Shown here in pieces: positions 26,763 through 38,973 of a stretch of 64,000 bases of DNA. Positions within the stretch are counted from its first letter, which is position 1. The number at the start of each line of letters is the position of its first letter. The stretch is from Trogon surrucura (lineage: Eukaryota > Chordata > Aves > Trogoniformes > Trogonidae), in assembly GCA_020746105.1 (NCBI GenBank), contig CM036636.1, positions 1,178,001-1,242,000 on the forward strand, read 5' to 3'. A model generated the notes under the pieces. It made no database searches. It had not been told where the DNA came from and was given only the letters and a program-made list of their open reading frames with translations. Position numbers and translations under genes: made by a program.

Positions 26763-27930
26763 TGTTTTGGTTTGGCCTGGCCAGATTTCAGCGGCGGGGG
26801 GGGAGCTGCAGGGTGGCTTCTGTAAGAAGCTGCTAGAAGCTCCCCAAGATTGATAGAGCCAATGCCAGCCGGCTACAAAGAGGGACCCGCCGCTGGCCAA
26901 GGCTGAGCCTATCAGTAAGGTGACAGCAGAGGAACACCTCTGTGAAAAACATATTTAAGAACGGGGAAAAGAACTGCGCCAGAACAGCTGGCACAGAGAT
27001 GGAGGAGTGAGAATCTGTGCAGACACCAAGGTCAGTGAAGAACGAAGCGGGGGGGAGGATGAGGAGTACCCCGGGTCTGTGGTGAAGACCATGGTGAAGC
27101 GGGTTGTCCCCCTGCAGCCCATGGGCAAGGTGCAGATGTCCACCGTGAGGATCACCGCGTAGATGTCACCGTGTAGAGGACTCCACGCCGTGTGGGTGGG
27201 TGCCTGAAGGGGGCTGTAGCCCGTGGGAAGCCGCATCAGAGCAAGTCGCTGCCGGAACCTGTAGCCCGTGGAAGAGAGGAATGCCCACGCTGGAGCAGGT
27301 TGGCTGGTGGGACTTTTGGGACGCTGCGGGTGGCTCACGCTGGAGCAGTTTCCCCTGAAGGACTGCGCCTCAGACTCACGAGGGGTGGGCTGCCCCTCGT
27401 GAGGTGTCTCATGTTGGGCAGTTTGTGATGAATTGCCCTTCGTGGGACGACTCATGCGGAGAAGAGAGCGTGAAGCTTGTCTCCCGTGAGAGGGACCCCA
27501 CAATGACCCTGGGGAAGAGTGAAGAGTCCTCCCCCGGAGTGAAGAAGCGGTGGAACCAACGTTGGATGAACTGACCGTAACCCCCATTCCCTGTCCCCCT
27601 GCGCCGCTCGGGGGGAGGAGGTGGAGAAACCGGGATTGATGTTGGGCCCGGGAAGAAGGGAGGGATGGGGGGAAGGTGTTCTGTTTAAGATTTGTTTGCT
27701 CTTTCTCACTTCTCACTACTCCTCTCTGATTAGTTCTTTTTAATAAATGTACCTAATTTCCCTAAAATTGAGTCTGTTTTGCCCGGGACGGTAAATGAGG
27801 GTGATCTCCCTGTCCTTATCTCAAACCCTGAACCCTTGGAAATATTTTCTCCCCCTGTTCAGCAGTGAAGGGGGGAGTGAGTGAGCGGCTGTGTGGGTAC
27901 CTGGCGGTTGGCCAGGGTCAACCCACGACA
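26763..27930 (+). mobile_element. Solo LTR of an ERVL-type endogenous retrovirus
   Basis: The element starts TGTTTTGGTTTGGCC, ends AACCCACGACA, and is flanked on both sides by the 5-bp direct repeat GAGAG (26758-26762 and 27931-27935). TG...CA ends with a 5-bp duplication are the mark of an ERVL-class integration. A TATA-like ATATTTAAG lies at 26951 and a polyadenylation signal AATAAA at 27742. The middle holds degenerate repeats of a motif with GCCCACGCTGGAGCAG, as in widespread avian LTRs. No internal viral genes are present, so this is a solo LTR left by recombination. The 253-codon minus-strand ORF inside it is antisense and not a gene. Confidence 0.88.
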
Positions 27931-28734
27931 GAGAGCAATGACCGTGGCAGGTAAAAAAGGGGTTTGGCAATTCCTGCCCTGGGGAGGGGGGCAGATTAGA
28001 GCAGCCCTGCATGCGGAGGCAAGCAGTCCCTGCCTCTCTTGCTGCTCCCCGCTCCTTCTCCACTGCTCCCACGGCAGCTCCTCTGACACTGGTGCAGAGA
28101 GCAGCTGCCCGTCGCTGTCCCCTCCCAGAGACGTCTGCCCGTGACTCTCCATTCTCCCCAGCTCCTCAAGATCCACCCACTACAGAAGAGGCAGTTATGT
28201 CCATGGAAATCTTTCTACAGCTCGAACAACATGGGGTTTGCCCACACAGCAGAGGCCTGAGGCTTGTGTTTTTTCTCCTCTCCATACCACTCTCTGCCCC
28301 GCCTTTCTCAGCCAAAACAATTCCTGCACCAGGTAAGAAGGGGAAAAGATGACTTACAGAAAACATCTCTGCACAAAGCTCTGGCAAAAAGGATGCTATG
28401 TCCAACACCCAAGTCACACGCCCAGGATGCACACAGCCTAGGATGAACATAGTAGGGCCCCGTGTCAAAATTCAGAGCAAGGGGACCAGGAGATGAGCCC
28501 GGAAAGAGTCAGGATAAGTAAAACACTGACCAGCAGAACGCCTACTGAAAAAGAGACAACAAAGGGGGTGACAAGAACCTGGGAAGGAGTCTCCAACCCA
28601 TGCACGCAGCTGGACATCACATGTCACTGGGTCAACAGAAAGGACCCAGCTGCCGAGGCGACCTCCCCTCCAGCGGGCACCATGACTGGGGACACGCTGA
28701 GGGATGGCTGGTTGCTGCTGAGCTCAGGACTGAG

Positions 28735-28937
28735 GATCTTCCTCTCTGAGGATGGTGAGACACTGGGAGAGGTTGCTCAGGGAAGCTGTGGCAGCCCCAT
28801 CCCTGGCAGTGTCCCAGGCCAGGCTGGATGGGGCTTTGAGCAGCCTGGTCTGGTGGGAGGTGTCCCTGCCCATGGTAAGGGGATCGGAAGTATGTATCTT
28901 CATTCCAGTCCAAATCATTCTATGATTCTATGATTCC
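28735..28937 (+). repeat. CR1 LINE 3'-end fragment (plus)
   Basis: It reads CAGGCTGGATGGGGCTTTGA and ends ATTCTATGATTCTATGATTC, the 3' tail of CR1 in plus orientation. It is inserted antisense to ZNF618. Confidence 0.92.
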
Positions 28938-29484
28938 CCCTGCAGTGAAGTCAGTCCTGCTTCCTTCTGCAGACAGAAAAAGCCAGAACTCCCCCACGCT
29001 AACCCCATCTCTTCTCCTGTCACAGAATGGGCCTCAAGAAACAGCACTTCAAAAAAGGTGATAGAGTTGTACTTTTTAATTATTATTTTTTATTACTATT
29101 CATCTAACATTTTTATGCTCAGCCAGGGTAAGTTTGGTGCTTCCAGGCTGCCCTCTGTCACCACCAAGGTTGGTAACTTACCTTTCCAATGGAAACCGTA
29201 GCTCTCATCTAACATGACCAGAACAAAATCCAGGTTGGCAGAGACCGCAGTAGGTCTCTGGTTTGACCTCCCGCTCAAAGCTGAGCTCTGAGCTCAGACC
29301 TGATTACTTGGGACTTTATCCAGGCTGGTCCCGTAAACCTCCAAGGATGCTGAAGACACAACCTCTCTGGACAACCTCTGCACAGCACGGGTAACAACTT
29401 TTCCTTCAACGCACCCTCAATCTCCCTTCTTTCCACTTGACGCCCATTCTCTCTCATTCTCCCACCACTGCGAACTGCCGCGCT

Positions 29485-30027
29485 CCATCTTCTCAATCAC
29501 CCCTCCCCAGGGCAATTCTCTCTGCCACCACAGCCCCCTGGCGTCCAGCTCTGGAGTCCCTGGCACAGGAAACAGATGGACCTGCTGGAGCGGGTCCAGG
29601 GGAGGCCACGAAGATGCTCAGAGGCTGGAGCAGCTCTGCTGCAGCACAGGCTGAGGGAGTTGGGGCTGTTCAGCTGGAGAGGAGAAGGCTCCTAAAGGGG
29701 AGACCTGACGGTGCCTGAAGGGGCTGCGGGGAAGCTGGGGAGGGGCTGTTCACAAGGGCCTGTAGGGACAGGACGAGGGGCAGTGATTTTAAAATACAGC
29801 AGGGTAGATTTAGATTAGAGATCAGAAAAAAGTTCTTTACACTGCGGGTGGTGAGACCCTGGCACAGGTTGCCCAGAGAGGTGGGGGAGGCTCCATCCCT
29901 GGAGACATTCCGGGTCAGGCTGGACGGGGCTCGGAGCAACCTGAGGGAGCTGAAGCTGTCCCTGCTCCCTGCAGGGGGTTGATCACCTTTAGAGGCCCCT
30001 TCCAGCCCAACCCACGCTACCACTCCA
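29485..30027 (+). repeat. CR1 LINE 3' fragment (plus), older
   Basis: CR1 3' end in plus orientation, with GAGGGAGTTGGGGCTGTTCA, AAAAGTTCTTTACACTGCGG and CATTCCGGGTCAGGCTGGAC. The final tail is degenerate. It lies directly beside the CpG island. Its ORF2 frame is broken. Confidence 0.9.
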
Positions 30028-30059
30028 GGCTGCTGCACCTGCCCCCGGAGCTGCTGAGG

Positions 30060-31230
30060 CAGCGGCGCCTGTGCTGAACCCGCTCCGGTTCGGGGCAGGG
30101 ACACCCCCGCACCCAAACCGCAGCCTTAAGCCTCAACCCTCCTCGGGGAGCCCGGCACACCGACGGGCCGGCAGCCCCGGCGCGGGGGGCGCTGAGGGAA
30201 CAGGAGCTCTGCCCGCGGCCGCCCTCCCTCTCCCCACACCGCCCACCCGCCCGGGCACCGCGGCCCGGCCGGGCACCGCTGTCCCCTCACGGCGGAGCGG
30301 GGGGAACGACGGCAAACGCCGGCCGCGCTCCGCCCCGAGCCGCCGCCGCCGCTCCGCCCGCCCGGGCCGCGCTCCCAGGCGGCTCCCGCCTCCCACAGCC
30401 ACGGCCGCGGCGCGGGGCTCCCTCTGCCGGCCGCACCCGGCCCCGGCCGCGCCGGCCCTTCGGCCCTGCCCCGGCTCCAGGCACCCCCGCCCGCCCCTTC
30501 CCGCCCCGGGAGCCGCCCCGCCGCATCCCCCCCGGCGGAGGGGCGGGCAGCGAGTCCGGCCATACCCGCCGGGGTCCCCCCTTACGCCCCCCGCCAGCGC
30601 CGCGGGTACTTACTGCCTTGTGAGGCTCCTTCCCCTGAGGCAGCTTCAGTGTCTGCAAAGAGAAAGAGCTGCACTTAGATCTGGCGGCCGACTCTGCCCC
30701 AGTGCCCGGCCGGCCCCGGTTCTCCTCCCCCACGGCGGCCCCCGAGCACCCCGATGCTGGAGCCGCCGAAAGATCGCGGGACAGCCTCAAGGGCCTGTCG
30801 GTTCAAACGCAGCCCTTGGGCAGCGCCTCGGAAGCTGCGGCTCTTGCTCCCCGAGCTGTGCGGGGAGGCCTGGATTCGAAATGGGGCGGCTCAGAGGGCC
30901 CCTGACCCTGCCCAGAAGGAGCCGGCTCTGAGGAGCTTCGGGGAGCCCCGGGAGGGCTTTGGAGGGCGAGGGTCTGGCAGCTCTGCTCAGCGAAAGCCGC
31001 CACCACCCGCCCTCCGCTCGCCTGGGGCTCCCGCAGCGTCCCCAGGCCGAGGGGCCCAGCGCCCTGAGCGTCGTCACCACGACAGGTTTCATCGCTTCTG
31101 CTGAGGGTCCGCTGAAATCGCCCACGTGCCTCATTCTCAGGCCAGGAAAGCGAGCAGGGAACAGTGCGCCCAGCTGAGCCCGCTCCACCGCGTGCCTCCC
31201 TGCGGGAGACGGGCGACAAGGATCCCCCAC
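30060..31230. promoter_or_regulatory. CpG island around ZNF618 microexon
   Basis: This stretch is strikingly rich in G, C and CG dinucleotides, most strongly at 30150-30620, unlike the AT-balanced introns on either side. It includes many GC-box-like CCGCCC/GGGCGG motifs. It contains the 39-base coding exon 30614-30652. Such an island usually marks a promoter or a broadly unmethylated regulatory element. An internal ZNF618 promoter, an antisense RNA promoter or an intragenic enhancer are all possible. No TATA box or start codon in frame with ZNF618 is evident. The long ORFs on both strands here are a by-product of low stop-codon density. Confidence 0.7.
30614..30652 (-). CDS. ZNF618: ZNF618 microexon (39 bp) inside a CpG island
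   Basis: This 39-base exon lies between acceptor TTTGCAG and the strong donor GTAAGT, phase 1 on both sides. It encodes DTEAASGEGASQG plus the first base of Asn, matching the human linker DTEATSGEGASQ between fingers one and two. It is probably a flexible linker, and its loss would bring the first two fingers closer together without a frameshift. It sits in a very GC-rich, CpG-dense stretch unlike the surrounding intron. If the extra G at 44614-44621 were real, the first stop codon would fall in this exon. Confidence 0.93.
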
Positions 31231-34200
31231 CCGGGACGATTCTACCCTGGTCTTACTGAAGGCACGTGTGAAAAGATGGGAGAAAAAGCTCCCCCCGCTG
31301 TAACAGCATCGAGAAAGCACGGAACAAAGATCACATTTGAGCAAGATCACGTTCGAGCCCTAAACAAACGCAATGGGCAAAGCTACGAGCTGGAAAACAA
31401 AACCCAACGTTACAAGTCAAGGATCATAAAAGATTAGGATTTCCAAGCTATTTTGAAGTGTTTCGCATCCATCCTAAATTGCATGTACCGGATGTCACAT
31501 TATCTAATAACACAACCGTGTTTCGAAACGTTCCGTGTGTCTCTTGGAATCGCGCTCGCATTGCTCTGGAAACCACAGATGCAGAACGTCACCGCGTCTT
31601 TTAAGTCCAAATTTGCAACCTTAAGTGATGAACACCGTTTGCAGTTAATTTCCTTACTTCTTAAAAATAATAAAAACAAATGGTTGTGGGGTTTGTGAAT
31701 TTGTACCTTTCTACTTGATTAACCTGACTGATTAGATCACTTTTCTAGGCGACGATATTAATTTGGCACAACTTCATAAACTGAGGGGCCAGATCAGAAA
31801 GCCTCAGTATCGTATGCAAAAACCTCGACAGTCAAGGCTTTGTGTTTTTCCACAGCTGCTACTTGTTTGAATTACCACCTCTCACTCAAGGAAAAAGCGA
31901 GCTGTGGCACAATGGAGTTCCGCAAAATGCTGTCCTGGCCTTCGCAGACAACGGCATAAATAAACCATAAAAGATATGTACTATGCACGCACCAGGCCAT
32001 TTCTGCCATTTAAACAGCTTTTAGAAGTACTTTAGTCAAAGTTAACGAGATTCAGGCAACCCACAAAGGTTTAAGCAGCAGCTGCTTCTGAACTGCGTGA
32101 AGAAATGTTGTTGCTCTTAGTCATAAGACAGACTAAAGTATTCATGAATAGAAAAAAAACCCTAAAAATCCCCTAACAGCCCACTCTAAGTCACTTCTGG
32201 GCTGAGACCAAGTAATTACAGCTTTAAAACAAAAGACCAATTTCTGAGAAAGTTGCAAAAGTAAAGGAGAGTAAGGAGGTCGGCCGGAAAGCCGGAGAAT
32301 AGGCAAGTTAACTCCTGGGTCTCAAGTAACTTTCTGCACCTCTTGTAAAAGTTTGTTCCAAACTGAGAAATGTACACAGTAAAAAATGATGCTCCGGATG
32401 CAGCAGAGAGGGCAAAAGATTTTCCCATAGCAGGTAACTGTACAAATGAAACCCAACTCTCTTCAGCTCAGCAACACCATCTCTCCTCAGCAACGGTTAT
32501 TTCGCCAATAATTTTCAACTTCTCACTTCAAAATCGTTTCGGTCACAGAACTGCTCCAGCTCGGACTCCAAAACCGCACGCTTTGGAAAAACACGTTTTT
32601 CCTTATTCCCAATTTGAACGAGTCATCTTCCTTCTCGTACTTTTGGAGTCGAGCAGAAGCCACTCTTGGAAAATATTCATCTGAAACTTCAAAAGCTTTG
32701 AGAAGTTTTTTTTTTTAGCAATTGGTTAAACCAGAAACTTCACCTGAAGAAAATCCTGCTCCAGTGCATTCAGCACATCTTCTGCTGAGGGCAGCGCAGC
32801 CCCCCGGCACGCCCCTGCGGGAGGGTAACGGCGAGCTGATAGGTTCAGAGACAGGCAGTGCCACAACCAAATAACTGATACAGAAAAACAACTTGAGCAA
32901 AATGATCATTCAGCCCAGAAAAGCTTATCTGGGAACAGAGAACTTCCACCAATTATTAGGACAGAGGTGATATATCCTGCGAGGGTTAAACTTGAGCCTT
33001 GCTATTTTCTTTCATTTGCTTTCTGAAGAATTCTCCTTTGGGTTAAAATCTCCCTCGGTTGGCCTCAGCCCAGAGGTTTTTAAATTTACTGTTTGCAAGT
33101 CTAATAAAGTAATTTCAGACATTTCTGGGAGTTATCTAAAAGCGAAATAATTTTCCCGACTCAAAGCACGCAGATGTTTCTCGCTGCTCGCGTTGCTTAA
33201 ACACGACCCAACCGTACAAAACAAAACTTTCTAGCTGACTAACTCCTGAAGGCAATCCAAACCTCTTTAATGACTCGAAAAACCCCACGCAGCTAAACAG
33301 AAAAGCACCGTAAGCAGAACGTGTTTAAGGCCTGGGCTGCGCGTAGGCGAAGCGGTAACGTTTGTCAGCGCCCATCGCTGGGACGGAGCCTCCGTCGCCA
33401 CCGGGGAACGTGCAGCCTTTCTGCTCCAGCCCAGCCCCAGCAGCTCCGCAGAGGAAGGAGCCGCGATCCTGCCGGGCTTCACAGCAGCTCACAAAGGAGC
33501 CTTTCAGCTCCACCACGTCACTTTTTTTTTTCTTCAGTTGGGTTTCTCTTTTATTTGTGTGTTTCGGGGAGGCGTAGGGGAAGGAACGCAACCTTTTCAT
33601 TTCTAGCAAGTAGATTCCTTACCTAGGTTTCCGATTCTTTGCAGAACCGTTTCCGCTGGGTTTCCCGTCCCTGCACCTCGGCTTTCAGAGCAAAGCTGAA
33701 AAGGAGTTTTTCCCCCTGTGAGGCAGCAAGCGCGTCATGAACAAGAGCTGCCTCAACCCTTCGCACTTGTCAACTGCCAGGAGATCAGTCGGTCCCTGAA
33801 GTTCTCCAGCCAATGCTGAACATCACAGGAAGGCTCAAGAAAGTAAGAAAATGCCCCATTTTCCAATAAGAAACCACCTGTTCCTGAAGGTAGACATGAA
33901 AATAATCAGCCTAAAGAACACAGGTCACCCCCAACACAGCTTCTCTATTGTGGAGATCTAGAGAGAGGAGGCAGGTGCAGTTTTACAACAGGAATCTAGG
34001 AAACCGCTCCCAAAAATGATCATTACAAAGAAAGACGTGATGCTGCCAGTGCGAGGATCTTCATGTGGAACTGAACAGCTCCAAGGATGAGAAGAAATTC
34101 AAGTTTTGCACAAGAAGCTGACAAGGACGGACTGACTGCAAGAGCAGTGCAAGGGCGACAGACCTCCCACCGGCACTGGCCACAAGCCCTACACCCGAGG

Positions 34201-37200
34201 CTCCACTGCTGCAGCTCCAAACTGGACACCAAGATGGACTAAACCCAGTTTAGAAATACCCCAGTTCAAAGCAAGGACGACTTGAGACCTCCAAACCCCC
34301 CATCCCGGGGACAGAAGTTGTGTCACTCAATGGTGACAGCAGGACTGGCTAGCCAGATGCTTTTTTCAGTTGTCCTACCCAAAAGGTCCAAACCAGATCA
34401 ACTCCATTACTACCTGCTCTCCCATGGGCTGAACCTTCCGCATCATCAGCTCTGTCCATCTGCAGAACCAGCCCACAGCTTGGCCAAGAACCATGAGTGG
34501 CACAGGAGCAAAGAACGCGAAGAGCTGAGGGCTACTCAAGTGAAAAGGGTGTATCCTTCAGCAAACCACAAAAAGACATTATTTCTGCTTGAATGCCCAA
34601 AAAACCCTAAGAAGAAAGCACCTAAAGAGAAGAAAAAGGGGCCTGAGTTTGCTCCAGCTACTCTAACGCTGAGCTGGTGAGGCGACCCTGGGATCAGTCA
34701 AACCTCCAGGTTTGGGCAGTCCCCAGGCCTCCGGGAAACCACGGCTGACGCTCAGAAAACCCATCAGGCAAAGAGGAACATCGGGTCCTGCCCCTGCACT
34801 ACGGCTCCCTCCTTGCCCAGCCAAAAGAAAGAAATGACTAAAAGATTGAGGATCTGAGTTTCGGGCAGCTGGTAATTGCACGTAATGGGCCAAGGAGCTC
34901 GATTTCCAGTGCTTCAAGGACAAGCAGACCTTGGAGAGCTGTCCTGCCAGCACCTGGGGTTTTAGCGGAGACACAGACTGAAGATCCGGAGGCAGAACAC
35001 GCCAAGTGCAGGATCACATCTTCGGGGAGCGTGTAACCACCGAGCTCTCCCCGGTTTGTTACGATGGTGCAGCAGCTACGAAACCTTCGATACGCACGGC
35101 AATAAAAGCATCTTTCACCAACATTTCTTTCAGTCCTGCAGTCTTCCAGCACTGTGGCTGGTGCAGTTCCACGTACAGTTCTCACTGGACAGAATCACAC
35201 GGGGCTTTCCTCAATATAATCCTTTCTTCTTTCTTCCTGCCTGCCCATCACATGCGGTGTTACATCTCTGCAGACAGGTGCACGCCCCGACTGCTTTAAC
35301 TGCCAGCTCCGGTTCTCCTTCTGGGAGAATCACGCATACAGAGTTGCACCGAGTTTCCAGTTTGATTTCTCATTGAGGAGTGCACGTGAATAAATATCTC
35401 GCCTGGATTTTTGTTGTCTTAAAGCAATTCACATTTAAATGTTACTACGACAGGCATCAATTCAGAGCAACATAAAGCAACGTTTTCTAAGTTTCACATA
35501 CGTAAATTATGCTTCTCCCCTACTGATGTGAAAATCACAAATCCATTTCCACATGCAAAATTTTGAAAATTTCCATCTTCTGTAGTTCAAAAGGCTTTGG
35601 AAGCGAAAGGGAAAGCCATGTCTCCGCTGAGCTCATGGCAAAACTGTGCGTATCAGCTGTACTTGTGTATGTTGATGCATCCAGGACATTTCATGTATAG
35701 TTTGATTCTGTGGTCAAAAGATAATTTAATGCATAAATACAAATCAATTGGATCACAGGCTAGGAGGTGACCTCATACCAATATAGTTCCTAAAATGCCA
35801 CCTGAATTAGGGGTCCCGTAGCGCTTGAGTGAGAGAAGTAAACCAAAAAGCAATCCTTGTCCCAAATCTAAATACTGCAATTATTATTGCAAAATTATTG
35901 CAATGCTGTGATGCAACAGTAAAGAATTCTGCACGTCAGCAGATAACTGCTGCTCACTGTTATTTTAGGGATTTTTTTTTTCCTGAAACTGCAGAGGGAA
36001 GTTACTTTGTAGTTACATTTAAAGGACTTTCAGGAATTTTATTGGTATTTAGAGAACACCAGCATTGAAAAACAATTCTGCATGTATCTAAGGATACAGA
36101 AGAAGCTCTGTGATGTTAAACAGCGCACGAGAAATATGCAACCGTGCAATTAAAGGATGTATTATGAGACTGTGAAAAACTCGGAGAAGGAGGCGTGTTC
36201 CCTTTTCAGCTGCGCATTTGCTGGTTTCTGAGAGTCTACACATTTAAAATTTGGTATTGCATGAGCCTTCATTATTCCTGGATTTTCCCTCTTCCCTGGG
36301 AGTTTCCTTTGTGCTCCTTTAGACATTCCAGCCAACTGTTTTACAGAAGACCCCGTGCGCTGATCCTGCTGGTGACAACCGAGGAGCTAAAGCAGATGCT
36401 CCTACAAGTCAGACACACAGACTTCGGTGTTCAACTCATGTGAAAGAAAAGAAAACCACTGAAAGGCTCAGAAGCGGGCTCCAAACCCCTGCTGTTCTGC
36501 TATTTCAGACACATATTTCTCCGACTTAAACAAACTACACTAATTGTACAAAACACTGAGCAAAACTCCCACATTTCTGCAATTAAGCAACATCAAATTG
36601 GCCAGTCTTACAGAAAATTCAAATGAAGCCGCTCCTGACTGAGCACGGGATCCTTCCTCACAAACAAAACGTTTGGAAGGTGACCTCAGCTGGCAGCAGG
36701 GCTACGAGGGGGAGTTCAGGTACCATTTTAACCTAAGAATACAGCAGTCCAGTAATGCCAATACCTGGCTTTACATCCTCCCATCCTGGCTTAACAGGGA
36801 TGGACCAAAACACTCAGCGGGGCAGGAGCGGGGTCACCTTGGGGAGATCATAGAATTACAGAATGTTGGGGCTGGAAGGGACCTCTAGAGATCACCCAGT
36901 GCAACCCCTGCCAGAGCAGGGTCACCCAGGGCAGCCCCACAGGAACACGTCCAGGCGGGTTGGAAAGTCTCCAGAGCAGGAGACTCCACACCCTCTCTGG
37001 GCAGATCCCTGCCCCTGGGGTGGTAACGGCACCGCGGGCACACGGCATCTGCCAGGGGAACCTTTCTGATGTGCAGCTCTCCCAACACACCTCAAGCTCC
37101 TCCCTGAGAGCTCAGCGCCATAAATACCACACCCAAGGCAAGGGCTGCTCCTGCCCTCGCAGAAGAAACGTTGCCCAAAACTTATCCCCAGGGTTTATCC

Positions 37201-37330
37201 TCTGAACCCAAGAGAAGCGCTGCTGACCAACAAAGGAGCAGCCGAGCAACCTTCGAGACCTTCCTGCAAAGAGTCCCTGAACCTGAATGTTACCCCAGGA
37301 TCCCCAAAGATTTGAGCAGGAGCGAGATAC
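30653..37330 (-). other. ZNF618 intron between first finger and microexon
   Basis: The downstream end of this intron is CpG-rich. The remainder is largely unique sequence with one CR1 at 36847. No other exon or repeat is recognised in 31.2-36.8 kb. Confidence 0.75.
36847..37005 (-). repeat. CR1 LINE 3'-end fragment
   Basis: It begins ATCATAGAATTACAGAATG and includes GCAGCCCCACAGGAACACGT. It is the same subfamily as the copy at 20466 and lies about 330 bases downstream of the first zinc-finger exon. Confidence 0.92.
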
Positions 37331-37408
37331 CTCTGTGCGCTCGCACGTGGGTCTGGAAACAGTTGTAATACTTGTATTTCTTCCCGCATATTCCACATTC
37401 GTAAGACC
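37331..37408 (-). CDS. ZNF618: ZNF618 exon, first C2H2 zinc finger (78 bp)
   Basis: The exon lies between acceptor TTTTTCAG and donor GTATCT, phase 1 on both sides. It encodes GSYECGICGKKYKYYNCFQ followed by THVRAHR. The finger has the spacing C-x2-C-x12-H-x3-H, a classical C2H2 zinc-binding unit, with the KYKYY core typical of ZNF618. It is one of three similar fingers placed on separate exons. The donor has C at +5 rather than G, so it is weaker than the other donors in this gene and could be used inefficiently. The frame given here assumes seven G in exon 44593-44850. In the literal frame the finger is unreadable. Zinc and nucleic-acid or protein binding follow from the family. Confidence 0.96.
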
Positions 37409-38973
37409 CTGAAAAACAAGAGAGAAAAGTATACATCACCCTGTTAGATTAGGAGAAACAGCCTCACCCCAGAGTTAGCCATAAACTGAGGACAAAAGAA
37501 TGCAGTTTGCAGCAAGTAATTTTTGGAAGGTTCATGGAGATAAATGCAGGAAATCACTATCCCAGACTCAATTCTTTTTTTCAGCCTTATTTAAGATTTC
37601 TTGGCGTATTACCCTGAACTTACGTTTTCAGTAGATCTTTTTAACTTCACTAACATGAAAGAGCCACTCTCAAAAATAGTCTGACTTATAATTTTACAAT
37701 AATGACTAATATTTCCTATGGACAGAAATAACCTTGAATTACTTTTCAGTAAGTTCCTAGTATATGGGAAAAAAAAAGCTTTTCAACTGAAAAAAAGAAG
37801 GCAATATGTTATCTTGAGGCAAGGAGTTTTCAAAATTTCTCAAGAAATGCACAATGTACAAATTTCTCAAGAAACCCACAGAGATTTGGTAAATATCCAC
37901 CCAGAGGAAACCAAATAGATAGAAATAGAACTTTTGACCTTTTTAAGGAAAAGCACATGACCGCAGTAGTCTCTCTCCTCAATTTGCGTCTCTAATTCCA
38001 GAAAACACACATCTGCAAACAGTCATTCGAAATGAAACTGGAGAAACAGAGCTGGGAGAATCATTTGCAACGATGGAATTACACAACGAATTCAGCCTCT
38101 TTATTGGACGAGCAGACAGAAATTTCCTTAGATGTGTTATTTAAGTCGATTCTTTTTTTTTTCCCCCACTCCAACTTGGTGAACAGGCTGTAAATTCACC
38201 TTTCAAGCTCTCCCTTACAAAACGTATTGCGTTTCTCAGCTGTCCATCAGCAGCTGAGGAGCTGTGATCCTATCTGTGCTCTCCGGAGCAGCACTTATTG
38301 GAAGAGGAGGTGGGAGAAAGAAGGGCTGAATGCTATTTTGTGTGAACGTAGCATTTCATTTCCATGGACACTTCCTCGTGCGATTTTTTCCCGACCGTGC
38401 AAACCAGTAAAACTCAGGGATGAGCCACAAACGAGGACAAAATGTTCACACACATCCAGATAAACATTCCCAAATATCATCTTACAGCAATACTTACCCA
38501 GTGCTACTCAACGTGAGCTCTTTCCAGGAACAAAACCAACTGTGCTTTTTGAACAGGCTATACCCATGTTCTTTTTTGCCCTTGCCACGCCCTACTGCTT
38601 ACGGCTTGGGAAGAACGACCCTCCTTCCAGTTTGTAACAGCGCTGGATCCCCTGCCCATCACTGTTAGCATCGCCTGGGACTGTCTTTTGAGCTCAGGAG
38701 ACTACTTCGCCATCGATGCTGAAAGAGGCAATTCGCTATGGTCCAATACACAGGAGTACACATCTGAAAAAATACTCTAAACCACTGATATTACAGCCAG
38801 TTGCCTATGCCTGATCTGGGCCATGGCCCTTTGATTATTGCAGCGCATTGTACTGTACATATAGATACACGTACACGGGGCAGTCACCACCCGCGCTCAC
38901 TCCACACAGGCTTTTCTGAGCAAAATCCTGGCTATCAGCAAGTCAGCAGCAGCAGCTGCCAACCCTCCTTCTC

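Larger units (their letters stand above)
9113..30613 (-). other. ZNF618 intron between microexon and second finger (21.5 kb)
   Basis: This long intron holds seven CR1 fragments (five minus, two plus), an ERVK-type LTR fragment and one solo ERVL-type LTR. Its upstream end lies in a CpG island. Outside those repeats (for example 14.1-20.4 kb and 23.0-26.7 kb) I see mainly unique intron with simple homopolymers and a 25-base duplication at 16206. No further exon with conserved protein was recognised. Confidence 0.75.

Noticed and set aside
26955-27716. 253-codon minus-strand ORF
   Set aside because: It lies wholly inside the solo LTR, antisense to it. LTRs of this type do not encode such a protein.
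30071-30931. 286-codon plus-strand ORF, with other long ORFs on both strands at 30.1-31.3 kb
   Set aside because: It lies in a CpG island where stop codons are rare. The protein is Pro/Ala/Arg-rich without domains, and opposite-strand ORFs overlap it.
37195-37419. 74-codon minus ORF over the first-finger exon
   Set aside because: It is in the wrong frame. The zinc finger reads in another frame that is fixed by splice phases.
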